Position numbers and translations under genes: made by a program. From Dehalococcoidia bacterium (GTDB lineage Bacteria > Chloroflexota > Dehalococcoidia > Bin125), in the NCBI GenBank assembly GCA_007571275.1, contig RKRS01000239.1:1-9036 (forward strand): a stretch of 9,036 nt of DNA, given 5' to 3'. This document shows, one piece after another, positions 1 to 6,693 of the stretch. The notes beneath the pieces are model-generated. The model saw only the letters and a list, made by a program, of their open reading frames with translations, did no database searches and had not been told where the DNA came from. The first letter of the stretch is position 1. The number at the start of each line of letters is the position of its first letter.

Positions 1-2
1 GT

Positions 3-401
3 CTGGTGAGCTGCCCGCGCGGCCTCGTTCTCGAGAATCGGTCATGGCTGGGAAGCGAGGGCTTGCGGAGGACTCTGGACTGCACCGGCGGCTGGTGCAC
101 GGTGCAGGACTGGGGCGGCGTGCGCCTGTCCGATCTGCTCGCCCAGGCCTCGCTAGACGAAGCGGCTGAGAGCGTCGTGATCCATTCAGTCACCGGCTTC
201 AACCGCCGCTTCCCGCTGGACGAGGCCGATCGGCTCTTGCTGGCGACGTACGTGGCAGGCGAGCCACTCTCCTCAGGACACGGTTATCCACTGCGCCTGG
301 TCGCGCCCGGTCGACGGGGCTACCACTGGGTCAAGTGGATCGCGAAGATCGAGCTCAGCGACAAACCGTCGTGGTGGCAGCCGCCATTGCCGCTGCAGTA
401 G
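3..401 (+). CDS. Molybdopterin-dependent oxidoreductase, sulfite oxidase/YedY (MsrP) type, C-terminal part
   Basis: The frame is open to the left edge, so the beginning of the gene is missing and the GTG at 6 is probably an internal codon. The 132 visible residues match the end of the Moco-binding domain of the sulfite oxidase/YedY family. The segment LDCTGGW (the Cys codon is at 81-83) aligns with RCVEAW of YedY, whose Cys ligates molybdenum. It is followed by DWGGVRLSDLL, and later by GEPLSSGHGYPLRLVAPGRRGY and KWIAKIEL, which correspond to the GxPLxxxxGxPxRLxxPxxxGxKxxKxIxxIxL pattern of the family. The DCTGGW variant also occurs in larger proteins with an N-terminal membrane region, so the whole protein could be membrane-bound; that part lies outside the window. 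Substrate and electron partner are unknown. The gene converges on argJ, with 26 bases between the stops and no clear terminator. Confidence 0.85.
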   Translation: MVSCPRGLVLENRSWLGSEGLRRTLDCTGGWCTVQDWGGVRLSDLLAQASLDEAAESVVIHSVTGFNRRFPLDEADRLLLATYVAGEPLSSGHGYPLRLVAPGRRGYHWVKWIAKIELSDKPSWWQPPLPLQ

Positions 402-427
402 GACCCGAGCGCTGACGTTGACGCCAG

Positions 428-1648
428 CTAGGTCACGTAGTCGGCGTTGAAGCGGACATATTCCTCCGTCAGATCGCAGCCCCAGGCGGTCGCTTCCGCA
501 TCGCCCTGGCCCAGATCCATTCTCAGGAACACCTCTTCGCCCTGTGTCTTGGCCGAGGCCTCTTCCTCGGGCACATTCGTCGCCGTGCCGTCGAAGACGC
601 ACAGATCAGCAATCCAGATGCGTACCTGGTCGAGGTCGTAGGGCACGCCTGCGCGCCCGGCGGCCATCAAGATGCGACCCCAGTTCGGGTCGTACTTGCT
701 CAGCGCCGCCTTGAGCAGGGGCGAGACAACAATCGTGCGTGCGACGTCGCGCGCGTCTTCCCACGTGTTCGCGCCAGAGACGGTCATCGATATCCGCTTG
801 GTCGCGCCTTCACCGTCGCGGGCCATCATCTTCGCGAGCGTGGTTGCAACTTCCAGTAATGCCGCTGTGAACGCGTCGAGCGCTTCACCGCCCAGAGATT
901 CCCCGCCGGCTGCGCCGTTGGCCAGGATCACTGACGAATCATTCGTCGATGTGTCGCCGTCGATGGTGACCATGTTGAACGAACGATCCATGGCGTAGCG
1001 GAAGCTGGCGTCGAGCACATCCGCCGAGATCGGCGCGTCGGTGGTGAAGAAGGCAAGCAGCGTGGCCATATCCGGATGAATCATGCCGGCGCCCTTGGCA
1101 CAGCCGCCGATGGTATAGGTGATCCCGTTGGCCTCAAACGTCGCGACAGCCTCTTTCTGGAACGTGTCGGTCGTCATGATCGAGCGAGCGAAGTCAGCTC
1201 CGCCGTCGCTGGTCGGCGACAACTGAGGAATTGCCGCTCGCAACAGCGCCATCGGCAGGTAGTGACCAATGATCCCGGTCGAGTTGACGAACACATCATC
1301 GGGCTCGCAACCCAGCAGCGAAGCGGTCAGTTGCGTCATCTCACGCGCGTCGGCGAGACCCTGATCGCCGGTCGCGCAGTTGGCGTTGCCCGAATTGACA
1401 ATCGCCGCGCGCAACGCTCCATTCGCGCTATGCGCTTTGCTGATATGCACCGGCGCGGCTGTGCTCTGGTTTTGTGTATAGACAGCCGCAGCAGTCGCTG
1501 GCCGATCCGAGATCAACAAAGCCAGATCGGGCAGTCCCGACTCCTTGATTCCCGCGGTAAAGCCGCAGGCGGAAAAGCCCTGCGCTCTGGTCACGGCCCC
1601 GTCAGCGTTGGGGTCGGCGGACAATGCGGCATGAATGCTCTGGCTCAC
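428..1648 (-). CDS. argJ: Bifunctional glutamate N-acetyltransferase / amino-acid N-acetyltransferase (ornithine acetyltransferase)
   Basis: ArgJ moves the acetyl group from N-acetylornithine to glutamate (and in bifunctional members also uses acetyl-CoA), which closes the cyclic arginine pathway in the cytoplasm. The 406-residue product is full length for the family. Visible motifs are IVNSGNAN (83-90), the oxyanion-hole segment NSTGIIG (122-128), and the self-cleavage site KGAGMIHPDMAT with the predicted cut between Ala195 and Thr196, leaving Thr196 as the N-terminal nucleophile of the beta chain. GEGATK, PNWGRILMAAGR and the terminal FNADYVT are also typical. The start is a GTG sharing the bases GTGA with the argC stop, and GGAG (1656-1659 on the plus strand) lies 7 bases upstream, so translational coupling to argC is likely. 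Sequence does not show whether it is the bifunctional or the ornithine-only form. Confidence 0.97.
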   Translation of the reverse strand: MSQSIHAALSADPNADGAVTRAQGFSACGFTAGIKESGLPDLALLISDRPATAAAVYTQNQSTAAPVHISKAHSANGALRAAIVNSGNANCATGDQGLADAREMTQLTASLLGCEPDDVFVNSTGIIGHYLPMALLRAAIPQLSPTSDGGADFARSIMTTDTFQKEAVATFEANGITYTIGGCAKGAGMIHPDMATLLAFFTTDAPISADVLDASFRYAMDRSFNMVTIDGDTSTNDSSVILANGAAGGESLGGEALDAFTAALLEVATTLAKMMARDGEGATKRISMTVSGANTWEDARDVARTIVVSPLLKAALSKYDPNWGRILMAAGRAGVPYDLDQVRIWIADLCVFDGTATNVPEEEASAKTQGEEVFLRMDLGQGDAEATAWGCDLTEEYVRFNADYVT

Positions 1649-2706
1649 GGGTAAACTCCGATCTTGCTCAGGCCGACCTCTTCAGGGATGCCGAACATGA
1701 GGTTGAAGCATTGCACGGCGCCGCCGGCTGCGCCCTTGACCAGGTTGTCGATCGCGCTGATCACCGTCACCTCGCCGCTGAGCGGATCGACGGTCGGATA
1801 GACGATGCAGGTATTCGCGCCGAGCGTCTGCTTCGTCGACGGTGGCGAATCGGATACATGCACGAACGGCGCATCGGCGTACCAGGAGCGGTAGAGCTCG
1901 CGCAGCGCCTCGATACGCTCTTCCGCGCTGCCCGACAACGCCCCATCTCGCAGAGACGGATAGCAGGTCGCCAGAATCCCGCGAGTCATCGGCACCAGGT
2001 GCGGAACAAAAGTGACGCCCAGCTGCGCATCGCCGTCGCTGGCGTGCTGCAACGCCGACAGCTCCTGAACCATTTCCGGATGATGTCGATGTCCGGACAG
2101 TCCGTAGGCGGAGAAGTTGGAGTCGACCTCCGAGAAGTGCGAGGTCAGCTTCAGCGCGCGGCCAGCTCCGGAAACGCCGGACTTGGCGTCCACCACCGTG
2201 CGACCGTCCAGCCAGCCCTGCGCCGCCAGTGGCGCGAGCGCCAGGATCGCCGAGGTCGGGTAGCAGCCGGGCACGCCGACCAGACGCGACTCCGTGATCG
2301 CGTCGCGGTGCAGCTCCGGCAAGCCGTAGACCGACGCTGCCAGCAGTTCGGGGGTCGGGTGCTCGCCGTACCAGCGCTCGTAGGTTTCCTCGTCGTAGAG
2401 GCGGAAATCTGCCGATGCGTCAATCACCGGCATGCCTTGCTCCACGTACGGGGCGAGTCGCTCGGCCGCCGCCGCGTGGGGCAGCGCCGAGAAGATCACG
2501 TCGACCCCTTGATCAACATCGGCCACGATGGGCAGATCGACAGACCACAAATGTGGGAAGACCTCAGGCAGACGCTTGCCGACCTCGGAACGGCCCGTTA
2601 CGCAGGCGATCTCAACGGCCGGATGTTGCGCCAACAGACGCGCCAGCTCGGCCCCGACGTAGCCCGTGACATTGATGATCGCTGCCCGCACAACCCGCTG
2701 TTCCAT
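1645..2706 (-). CDS. argC: N-acetyl-gamma-glutamyl-phosphate reductase
   Basis: ArgC reduces N-acetyl-glutamyl phosphate to the semialdehyde with NADPH, the step after ArgB in arginine synthesis. From the chosen ATG the protein has 353 residues, normal for the family. The N-terminal nucleotide-binding segment is IINVTGYVGAEL, followed by FSALPH, ASADFR, YGLPEL, the catalytic Cys148 in VPGCYPT, AKSGVSGAGR and the His-rich SGHRHHPEM segment (His204/206/207). The ATG at 2706 is preferred because GGAG (2713-2716) lies 6 bases upstream and because it puts the active Cys at 148, close to the usual position of about 149. A TTG at 2748 would add 14 unlike residues. Asn12 stands where most ArgC proteins have the first Gly of the dinucleotide loop. 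It is followed by argJ with a 4-base overlap; argB and argD are not in the window. Confidence 0.96.
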   Translation of the reverse strand: MEQRVVRAAIINVTGYVGAELARLLAQHPAVEIACVTGRSEVGKRLPEVFPHLWSVDLPIVADVDQGVDVIFSALPHAAAAERLAPYVEQGMPVIDASADFRLYDEETYERWYGEHPTPELLAASVYGLPELHRDAITESRLVGVPGCYPTSAILALAPLAAQGWLDGRTVVDAKSGVSGAGRALKLTSHFSEVDSNFSAYGLSGHRHHPEMVQELSALQHASDGDAQLGVTFVPHLVPMTRGILATCYPSLRDGALSGSAEERIEALRELYRSWYADAPFVHVSDSPPSTKQTLGANTCIVYPTVDPLSGEVTVISAIDNLVKGAAGGAVQCFNLMFGIPEEVGLSKIGVYP

Positions 2707-2829
2707 ACCGCGCTCCGATGCGCTCCGAAGATGCTGCCAAACACTCAATGTACAGCAGCCGAAGCGGATCGCGCTGCCTGGGCGCCTCCCTTTACAGGAA
2801 GCAAACGGAACGGGACGCGCCGGCGGCGG
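2707..2829. other. Intergenic region upstream of argC
   Basis: This 123-base gap separates argC from the upstream membrane-protein gene on the same strand. It holds the tandem ribosome-binding repeat (2710-2728) and most of a GC-rich hairpin (2812-2837). I looked for an arginine-repressor box and a clear -35/-10 pair and found neither. If argC has its own promoter it should lie here. Confidence 0.5.
2710..2728 (-). repeat. Tandem 9-bp repeat duplicating the argC ribosome-binding segment
   Basis: On the minus strand TCGGAGCGC occurs twice, separated by one base, just in front of the argC ATG. Each copy carries a GGAG core, at 6 and 16 bases from the ATG. The proximal copy is at a normal Shine-Dalgarno distance. 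The distal copy could act as a standby site or be a chance duplication. Confidence 0.6.
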
Positions 2830-2837
2830 TCAGTCCC
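2812..2837 (-). terminator. Possible hairpin at the end of the 118-aa membrane-protein gene
   Basis: On the minus strand GGGAC and GTCCC pair across an inner CGCC/GGCG stem, overlapping the TGA stop of the membrane-protein gene. Only a weakly T-rich stretch (GTTCCGTTT) follows, so it is at best an imperfect intrinsic terminator that would separate that gene from argC. Confidence 0.25.
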
Positions 2838-3186
2838 CCGACCTTCCCCACCAGGGCGACCAGTCGCTATCGAACAGCAGGAAGGGATAGTAGGGCCAGA
2901 TGGTCAACAGTCCGCACAGCACGATGATGATCCACCGGCGCGTGGTTCGATACAGAAACCAACCCATCAGCAGGCCGATCCAGGATGCGTTGGCTGCCCC
3001 AAAAAACAATGCAGGATAGATCCAGGATCCGACCATCCCCGCGAATGTAATCATGGCAATCAAGCGGGCGGAGAACACTCGATCACGTTCTCGGGAAGCC
3101 GGTTCGCTATAACCAATCGGTACAATTGTCTGCGGCTGAAGCGGCCAGTTACGCAGTCGGCGTCGGAATATGCGAGGTAGCATCAT
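2830..3186 (-). CDS. Small membrane protein of unknown function (118 aa)
   Basis: I do not recognise this protein. The first 40 residues are polar and strongly basic (PRIFRRRLRNW), followed by about three hydrophobic segments at roughly 42-62, 64-79 and 85-105, then a short Trp-rich tail (DWSPWWG). Basic residues flank the last segment (YRTTRRW), which suggests an inner-membrane protein with a cytoplasmic N-terminus. The start is uncertain: adjacent ATG codons lie at 3186 and 3183, with a GTG at 3198, and none has a strong ribosome-binding site. The region is less GC-rich than its flanks, and codons such as CGA, ATT and TTT are used more freely than in argC or argJ. It lies 30 bases downstream of the 54-aa gene and 123 bases upstream of argC. 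Hydropathy and length argue for a real gene. Confidence 0.6.
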   Translation of the reverse strand: MMLPRIFRRRLRNWPLQPQTIVPIGYSEPASRERDRVFSARLIAMITFAGMVGSWIYPALFFGAANASWIGLLMGWFLYRTTRRWIIIVLCGLLTIWPYYPFLLFDSDWSPWWGRSGD

Positions 3187-3216
3187 GACGCCCAACACTG
3201 CCTATGCACTTCAAGA

Positions 3217-3381
3217 TCAACAATTGGTATTCCAAGGAATTCTTCTACTCCATTCCAACCACTGTCCCAAAACGTACAGGCGCATGCGCCACTCTGCAGA
3301 GACACGCGCAGCAACAATCATCGTGCTGATGGCGATTGCCGCGCAGAACAATGCGAGGAGCCAACGATTGTGGATGGGCAC
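3217..3381 (-). CDS. Candidate small single-pass membrane protein (54 aa)
   Basis: This short frame begins with GTG directly after an in-frame TAG and encodes 54 residues. One hydrophobic segment runs from about Trp7 to Ala25 (WLLALFCAAIAISTMIVAA), followed by a basic and Trp-rich tail with EWRMR, GQWLEW and SRRIPW. AGAGGA (its AGGA core is 3392-3395 on the plus strand) lies about 10 bases upstream of the GTG, a fair ribosome-binding site. It is in the same frame as the 118-aa gene downstream but separated from it by TGA, TGA and TAG codons, so it is not simply its broken N-terminus. Both proteins are Trp-rich, share a lower-GC island and may form a two-gene unit. I know no family for it, and chance cannot be excluded. 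Confidence 0.42.
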   Translation of the reverse strand: MPIHNRWLLALFCAAIAISTMIVAARVSAEWRMRLYVLGQWLEWSRRIPWNTNC

Positions 3382-3449
3382 CTAATGTATGTCCTCTCTA
3401 CAGCGCCTTAGTGGCCTACCAGCATACCCCTAGTGTTAGCCTATATCGT
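3382..3449. promoter_or_regulatory. Divergent intergenic region
   Basis: This stretch separates the minus-strand small membrane genes from the plus-strand acyl-CoA operon, so promoters for both directions are expected here. It includes TTAGCCTATATC just before the GTG of the CoA-transferase gene. No convincing -35/-10 pair could be assigned in either direction, and no Shine-Dalgarno sequence precedes the GTG at 3450, which leaves room for a leaderless transcript. Confidence 0.35.
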
Positions 3450-4655
3450 GTGAACACTGCGCTCTCGCCCTACCGCGTCATCGATCTCACGGCTGAGATC
3501 GGCGGGTTGGCGACCATGGTCCTGGCCGGGCTCGGCGCGGAAGTCATTCGCGTGGAACCACCCAACGGCCATCCGACGCGTCGGCGCGGGCCGATGCTGC
3601 GCGGCGACGGCGCGTCATCCCTGTACTGGGCCCAGATGAACGCCGGCAAACAGTCGGTCACACTCGATCTCGAAGATGAGGCTGACCGCGAACGTCTGCG
3701 GTTGCTCTGTGAGACCGCCGATTTCCTGTTCGAATCCGACGCGCCAGGCGTGATGGCTTCTCGCGGGCTCGACTACGACGATCTGCATGAGCGCGTGCCG
3801 CAACTGATCTATGTCTCGATCACCCCGTTTGGTCAGACCGGACCGAAGTCGATGTGGGCCGCTTCCGACCTGATCGGCCATGTTTCCGGCGGCCTGAGTT
3901 CACTCTGCGGCGACCCGGATCGCGCGCCGCTGAGACCGTCGGTGGAGCAGGCCTACAACATCACGGCGCTGAACGCCGGATCGGCGGCGATGCTGGCGCT
4001 CCATGCGCGACACCTGACCGGCCGCGGCCAGCGCATCGACGTATCCATGCAGGCGGCGATGGCCAACACGCTGGGCAATGCCCGTCTCTACTGGGAGATG
4101 GACGGGATCATCACCGAACGCGCCGGCGGCGCGCGCGCCTTCGCCAACCGCGCCACCAGGATTATCTATCCCTGCGCCAATGGCTATGTCGCCTTCGTCC
4201 GCGTGCCTGCCTCGATGATCCGCCTGCATCAGTGGATGACCGCTGAGGGCGCCGATCCGCAGTTCGACGCGCAGCGCTGGGCGGGCGTTGCCATCGCCGG
4301 CGACAACCTGCCCACGGACGAGGAAATCAGCGAACTGGAAGCGGAAATCGAAGCCTTCTTCCGCGCCCGAGATGCGCAGGCATTGTATGAATCGGGACAA
4401 GGCTTCAACGTCATGATCTGCCCGGTCAACACCATGCAGGACATCGTCGACAGTCCCCAACTGGCGGCGCGCGCGTTCTTCACCGAGGTCGACGATCCGG
4501 CGCTCGGTCGCCTCCGCGTCCCGGGCGCGCCGTTGAAGATGTCGGCGACGCCCTGGCGGTCAGGGCCCGCTCCCACGCTGGGGCAACACAACAACCAGAT
4601 CCTGCCAGCACTCACGGCAATACCTGACACTCAGGAGGCTGACCATGACAGATGA
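3450..4655 (+). CDS. Family III CoA-transferase (CaiB/BaiF type), catalytic Asp present
   Basis: Family III enzymes move CoA between two carboxylates through an enzyme-bound aspartyl anhydride. From the GTG at 3450 the protein has 401 residues, the usual size. It opens with LSPYRVIDLTAE and GLGAEVIRVEPPNG (the CoA-binding start of the family), then NAGKQSVTLDL, YVSITPFGQTGP, and ASDLIGHVSGGL with Asp140 at the expected nucleophile position. GRGQRIDVSMQAAMAN and a C-terminal GAPLKMS segment complete the pattern. In-frame upstream codons exist back to about 3336 but encode residues unlike the family. The GTG has no clear ribosome-binding site. The gene overlaps the next by 11 bases and probably heads a three-gene operon. 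The acyl substrate cannot be read from sequence; the protein may work with the second transferase in the operon. Confidence 0.92.
   Translation: MNTALSPYRVIDLTAEIGGLATMVLAGLGAEVIRVEPPNGHPTRRRGPMLRGDGASSLYWAQMNAGKQSVTLDLEDEADRERLRLLCETADFLFESDAPGVMASRGLDYDDLHERVPQLIYVSITPFGQTGPKSMWAASDLIGHVSGGLSSLCGDPDRAPLRPSVEQAYNITALNAGSAAMLALHARHLTGRGQRIDVSMQAAMANTLGNARLYWEMDGIITERAGGARAFANRATRIIYPCANGYVAFVRVPASMIRLHQWMTAEGADPQFDAQRWAGVAIAGDNLPTDEEISELEAEIEAFFRARDAQALYESGQGFNVMICPVNTMQDIVDSPQLAARAFFTEVDDPALGRLRVPGAPLKMSATPWRSGPAPTLGQHNNQILPALTAIPDTQEADHDR
4633..4638 (+). promoter_or_regulatory. Strong Shine-Dalgarno site for the isomerase gene
   Basis: AGGAGG sits 6 bases before the ATG at 4645 and inside the end of the upstream CoA-transferase gene. 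It fixes the start of the enoyl-CoA isomerase/hydratase gene and supports coupled translation. Confidence 0.85.
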
Positions 4656-5436
4656 TCACTTGCTGATCGAGCGACGCGCCAACGGCGTGATCGTCGCGAC
4701 GCTGAACCGCCCGGAAAAGCTCAATGCATTGTCGCCGCGGATCCGAACGGGATTGCGCGAGTTGGTCGCCGACCTCAGCGATGATCCGGATGCGCGCGCG
4801 CTCGTCATCACCGGAGCGGGTCGTGGCTTCTGCTCTGGCGCAGACCTGTCCAACCGCGAGGAGCGGGTCGCAGAGGAGTCGCAGCCGGGACTCGGCTCGA
4901 CGGAGTTGCGCTATGGATTCGCGGCCGAGCTGCAACAGCTCGAGATCCCGGTCATCGCCGCCGTCAATGGAGCGGCGGCGGGGGCGGGCTTCGCCATCGC
5001 GCTGGCCTGTGACATTCGCCTGATGTCCGACCGCGCCCGATTCCACCCGGCCTTCATCCGCATCGGACTGGGTCCCGACTGGGCCGCGTCATGGACACTG
5101 ACCCGCCTGGTCGGACACTCGCGGGCGCTGGAGCTGTTCTGGACCGCCGATCCAATTGACGCCGACCGCGCGCTCGAGTTCGGTATTGCCAACCGAGTCG
5201 TGCCGCACGACGAACTGATGACCGAGGCGTTGGCGCTGGCCGACCGTCTGGCCTCGAACGCGCCATGGGCGTCAGCGATGACCAAGCGCGCGATCTACGC
5301 AGCGCTGAACAACGACGCCACGCAACAGGCGCAGCTGGAGGAGCTCACTCAGTCCTGGCTGCGTAACTCGCTCGATGCGCGTGAGGGCGCACGCTCCTTC
5401 GTCGAACGTCGCGCTCCTCAGTACCAGCGACGCTAG
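4645..5436 (+). CDS. Enoyl-CoA hydratase/isomerase (crotonase) family protein, PaaG-like
   Basis: This 263-residue protein has the crotonase fold: NRPEKLNALS (21-30), the oxyanion-hole segment GRGFCSGADLS (59-69) and NGAAAGAGFAIALACDIRL (108-126). The two glutamates that hydrate the double bond in classical enoyl-CoA hydratase (Glu144 and Glu164 of the rat enzyme) align with Ala117 and Phe137, so ordinary hydratase activity is unlikely. Instead IGLGPDWAASW carries Asp145 at the position of the catalytic Asp of PaaG-type isomerases (IGLIPDCGGTW in E. coli PaaG), and the C-terminus DAREGARSFVERRAPQYQ also resembles PaaG. A double-bond isomerase acting on an acyl-CoA is the best guess. It sits between two CoA-transferase genes, overlapping the first by 11 bases and preceding the second by 14, so its substrate is probably made by one of them. 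Confidence 0.9.
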   Translation: MTDDHLLIERRANGVIVATLNRPEKLNALSPRIRTGLRELVADLSDDPDARALVITGAGRGFCSGADLSNREERVAEESQPGLGSTELRYGFAAELQQLEIPVIAAVNGAAAGAGFAIALACDIRLMSDRARFHPAFIRIGLGPDWAASWTLTRLVGHSRALELFWTADPIDADRALEFGIANRVVPHDELMTEALALADRLASNAPWASAMTKRAIYAALNNDATQQAQLEELTQSWLRNSLDAREGARSFVERRAPQYQRR

Positions 5437-5450
5437 GTTCGATTCCAACA

Positions 5451-6692
5451 ATGAGCAGCGAGACTGCCGGAGCTCAGATATTTGACGGCGTGCGCATCGC
5501 CGACTTCGCCTGGGTCGGCGTTGGACCGAACGCGACCATGCAAATGGCGTTTCACGGCGCTGAAGTGATCCGCGTGGAGTCGTCGCATCGGCCCGATACT
5601 TTCCGCTCGGGCGGCCCGCGTCCGAGCGGAGACCGCACGCTGGACGCCTCCGCGTATTTCGCCAAGTTCAATCGCGGCAAGCGATCGGTCGCCATCAATC
5701 TCGCCCACCCACGTGGCGCCGAGGTCGCCAGGCGCCTGATCACCAGCGCTGACATCGTGACCGAGTCGTTTGCGCCCGGGTTCATGAGTCGCATTGGCCT
5801 GAGCTACGAGCAGGTCCGCAAGATCAAACCAGACATCATCATGTGCTCGATGTCGATGGAGGGGCAGACCGGGCCGCACGCCAAGTTCCGCGGCTTCGGC
5901 CTGACGTTGCAGGCCACCGCCGGCGTGACTGCCGTGACTGGCTGGCCAGATCGACCGCCAGTCGGTACCGGCGTCGCCTACACCGACTGGGTCGCCACGC
6001 ATGTGGCGATCATCGGCATCCTCGCCGCGCTCGATCATCGACGGCGCACCGGTGAGGGTCAGTACATCGATATGTCGCAATTCGAAGCATCGACGCTGGT
6101 GCTCGATGCGGGCGTGATCGATGCCGCCAACACTGGCCGCGTCGCTCAACCGCTGGGTAACCGCGATCTGCGATACGCGCCACATGGCGTCTATCCATGC
6201 GCCGATGACCACATCGGCGGCGACCGCTGGATCGCAATTGCCGTGACCTCGGACGAGCAATGGCGCTGCCTGGCCCAGGCGATGCAGCGCAACGATTGGC
6301 TGGAGTCGGCGGATTTGTGCGAGGTCGCGGGACGATTCGCAGCGCAGGATCAGATCGATGCAGCGCTCGCGGCCTGGACCGCGCAGCGAACCGTCGACGA
6401 GATCGAGCAGCAGCTCCAGGCGGTCGGCGTACCAGCCCATCGCGCCTCAACAGTGCGGGACGCGCACGAGGATCCGCAACTGGCGCATCGCAATCACTGG
6501 TGGCGCAGTGAACATCCGGTGATCGGCGAGCTGTCCTACGAAAGCCCGGCCTGGCGGCTCAGCGACACGCCGCCACCGCCACCGCGCCGCTCGCCGCTGT
6601 TGGGCGAGGATTCCGCATACGTCTACCGCGAGCTCTGCGGCTACAGCGAGGCGGAATTCCAGCAGCTGATGCTCGATGGCGTGGTCGAATAA
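5451..6692 (+). CDS. Family III CoA-transferase-like protein, catalytic Asp replaced by Gly
   Basis: The 413-residue protein is a full-length CaiB/BaiF family member: FDGVRIADFAWVGVGP, HGAEVIRVES, FNRGKRSVAINL, TESFAPGFMSRIGL, IIMCSMSMEGQTGP, TGEGQYIDMSQFEA, HGVYPCADD and a C-terminal RSPLLGEDSAYVYREL tail. When it is aligned without gaps to the first transferase from the shared GQTGP, the residue matching Asp140 is Gly150 (RGFGLTLQATAG). The canonical nucleophile therefore appears absent. It may be a non-catalytic partner of the first transferase; heteromeric family III enzymes such as SmtAB and BbsEF are known. It could also be a variant using another residue. The start ATG follows the isomerase stop by 14 bases with only a weak ribosome-binding site. 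The stop is one base from that of the convergent deacylase gene. Confidence 0.9.
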   Translation: MSSETAGAQIFDGVRIADFAWVGVGPNATMQMAFHGAEVIRVESSHRPDTFRSGGPRPSGDRTLDASAYFAKFNRGKRSVAINLAHPRGAEVARRLITSADIVTESFAPGFMSRIGLSYEQVRKIKPDIIMCSMSMEGQTGPHAKFRGFGLTLQATAGVTAVTGWPDRPPVGTGVAYTDWVATHVAIIGILAALDHRRRTGEGQYIDMSQFEASTLVLDAGVIDAANTGRVAQPLGNRDLRYAPHGVYPCADDHIGGDRWIAIAVTSDEQWRCLAQAMQRNDWLESADLCEVAGRFAAQDQIDAALAAWTAQRTVDEIEQQLQAVGVPAHRASTVRDAHEDPQLAHRNHWWRSEHPVIGELSYESPAWRLSDTPPPPPRRSPLLGEDSAYVYRELCGYSEAEFQQLMLDGVVE

Positions 6693-6693
6693 G

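Noticed and set aside
402..427. Terminator between the molybdenum oxidoreductase and argJ
   Set aside because: The 26-base gap has only short imperfect complementarity (GCTG/CAGC) and no T-run.
2704..2748. TTG start at 2748 extending ArgC by 14 residues
   Set aside because: The added residues have no family counterpart, no ribosome-binding site was found, and the ATG at 2706 has GGAG at a good distance and places the active Cys at the usual position.
1624..3180. A 518-codon open frame on the plus strand opposite argC and the membrane-protein gene
   Set aside because: It lies antisense to argC, whose motifs are unmistakable. Its translation is Arg/Gln-rich with no family pattern, as expected of a GC-driven shadow frame.
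3242..3270. TTGGGA-17 bases-TAGAAG promoter-like pair on the minus strand upstream of the 118-aa gene
   Set aside because: Only four of six bases match in each box, and it falls inside the candidate 54-aa gene; chance is a sufficient explanation.
3170..3385. A 71-codon plus-strand frame between the divergent genes
   Set aside because: It has no ribosome-binding site or family pattern and overlaps both minus-strand candidates. The minus-strand reading has a better start and a clear hydrophobic segment.
3336..3449. N-terminal extension of the first CoA-transferase to 3336 (TTG) or 3351 (ATG)
   Set aside because: The extra residues (such as CGWAPNVCPLY) are unlike the family, their codon use does not fit, and homology begins just after GTG 3450.
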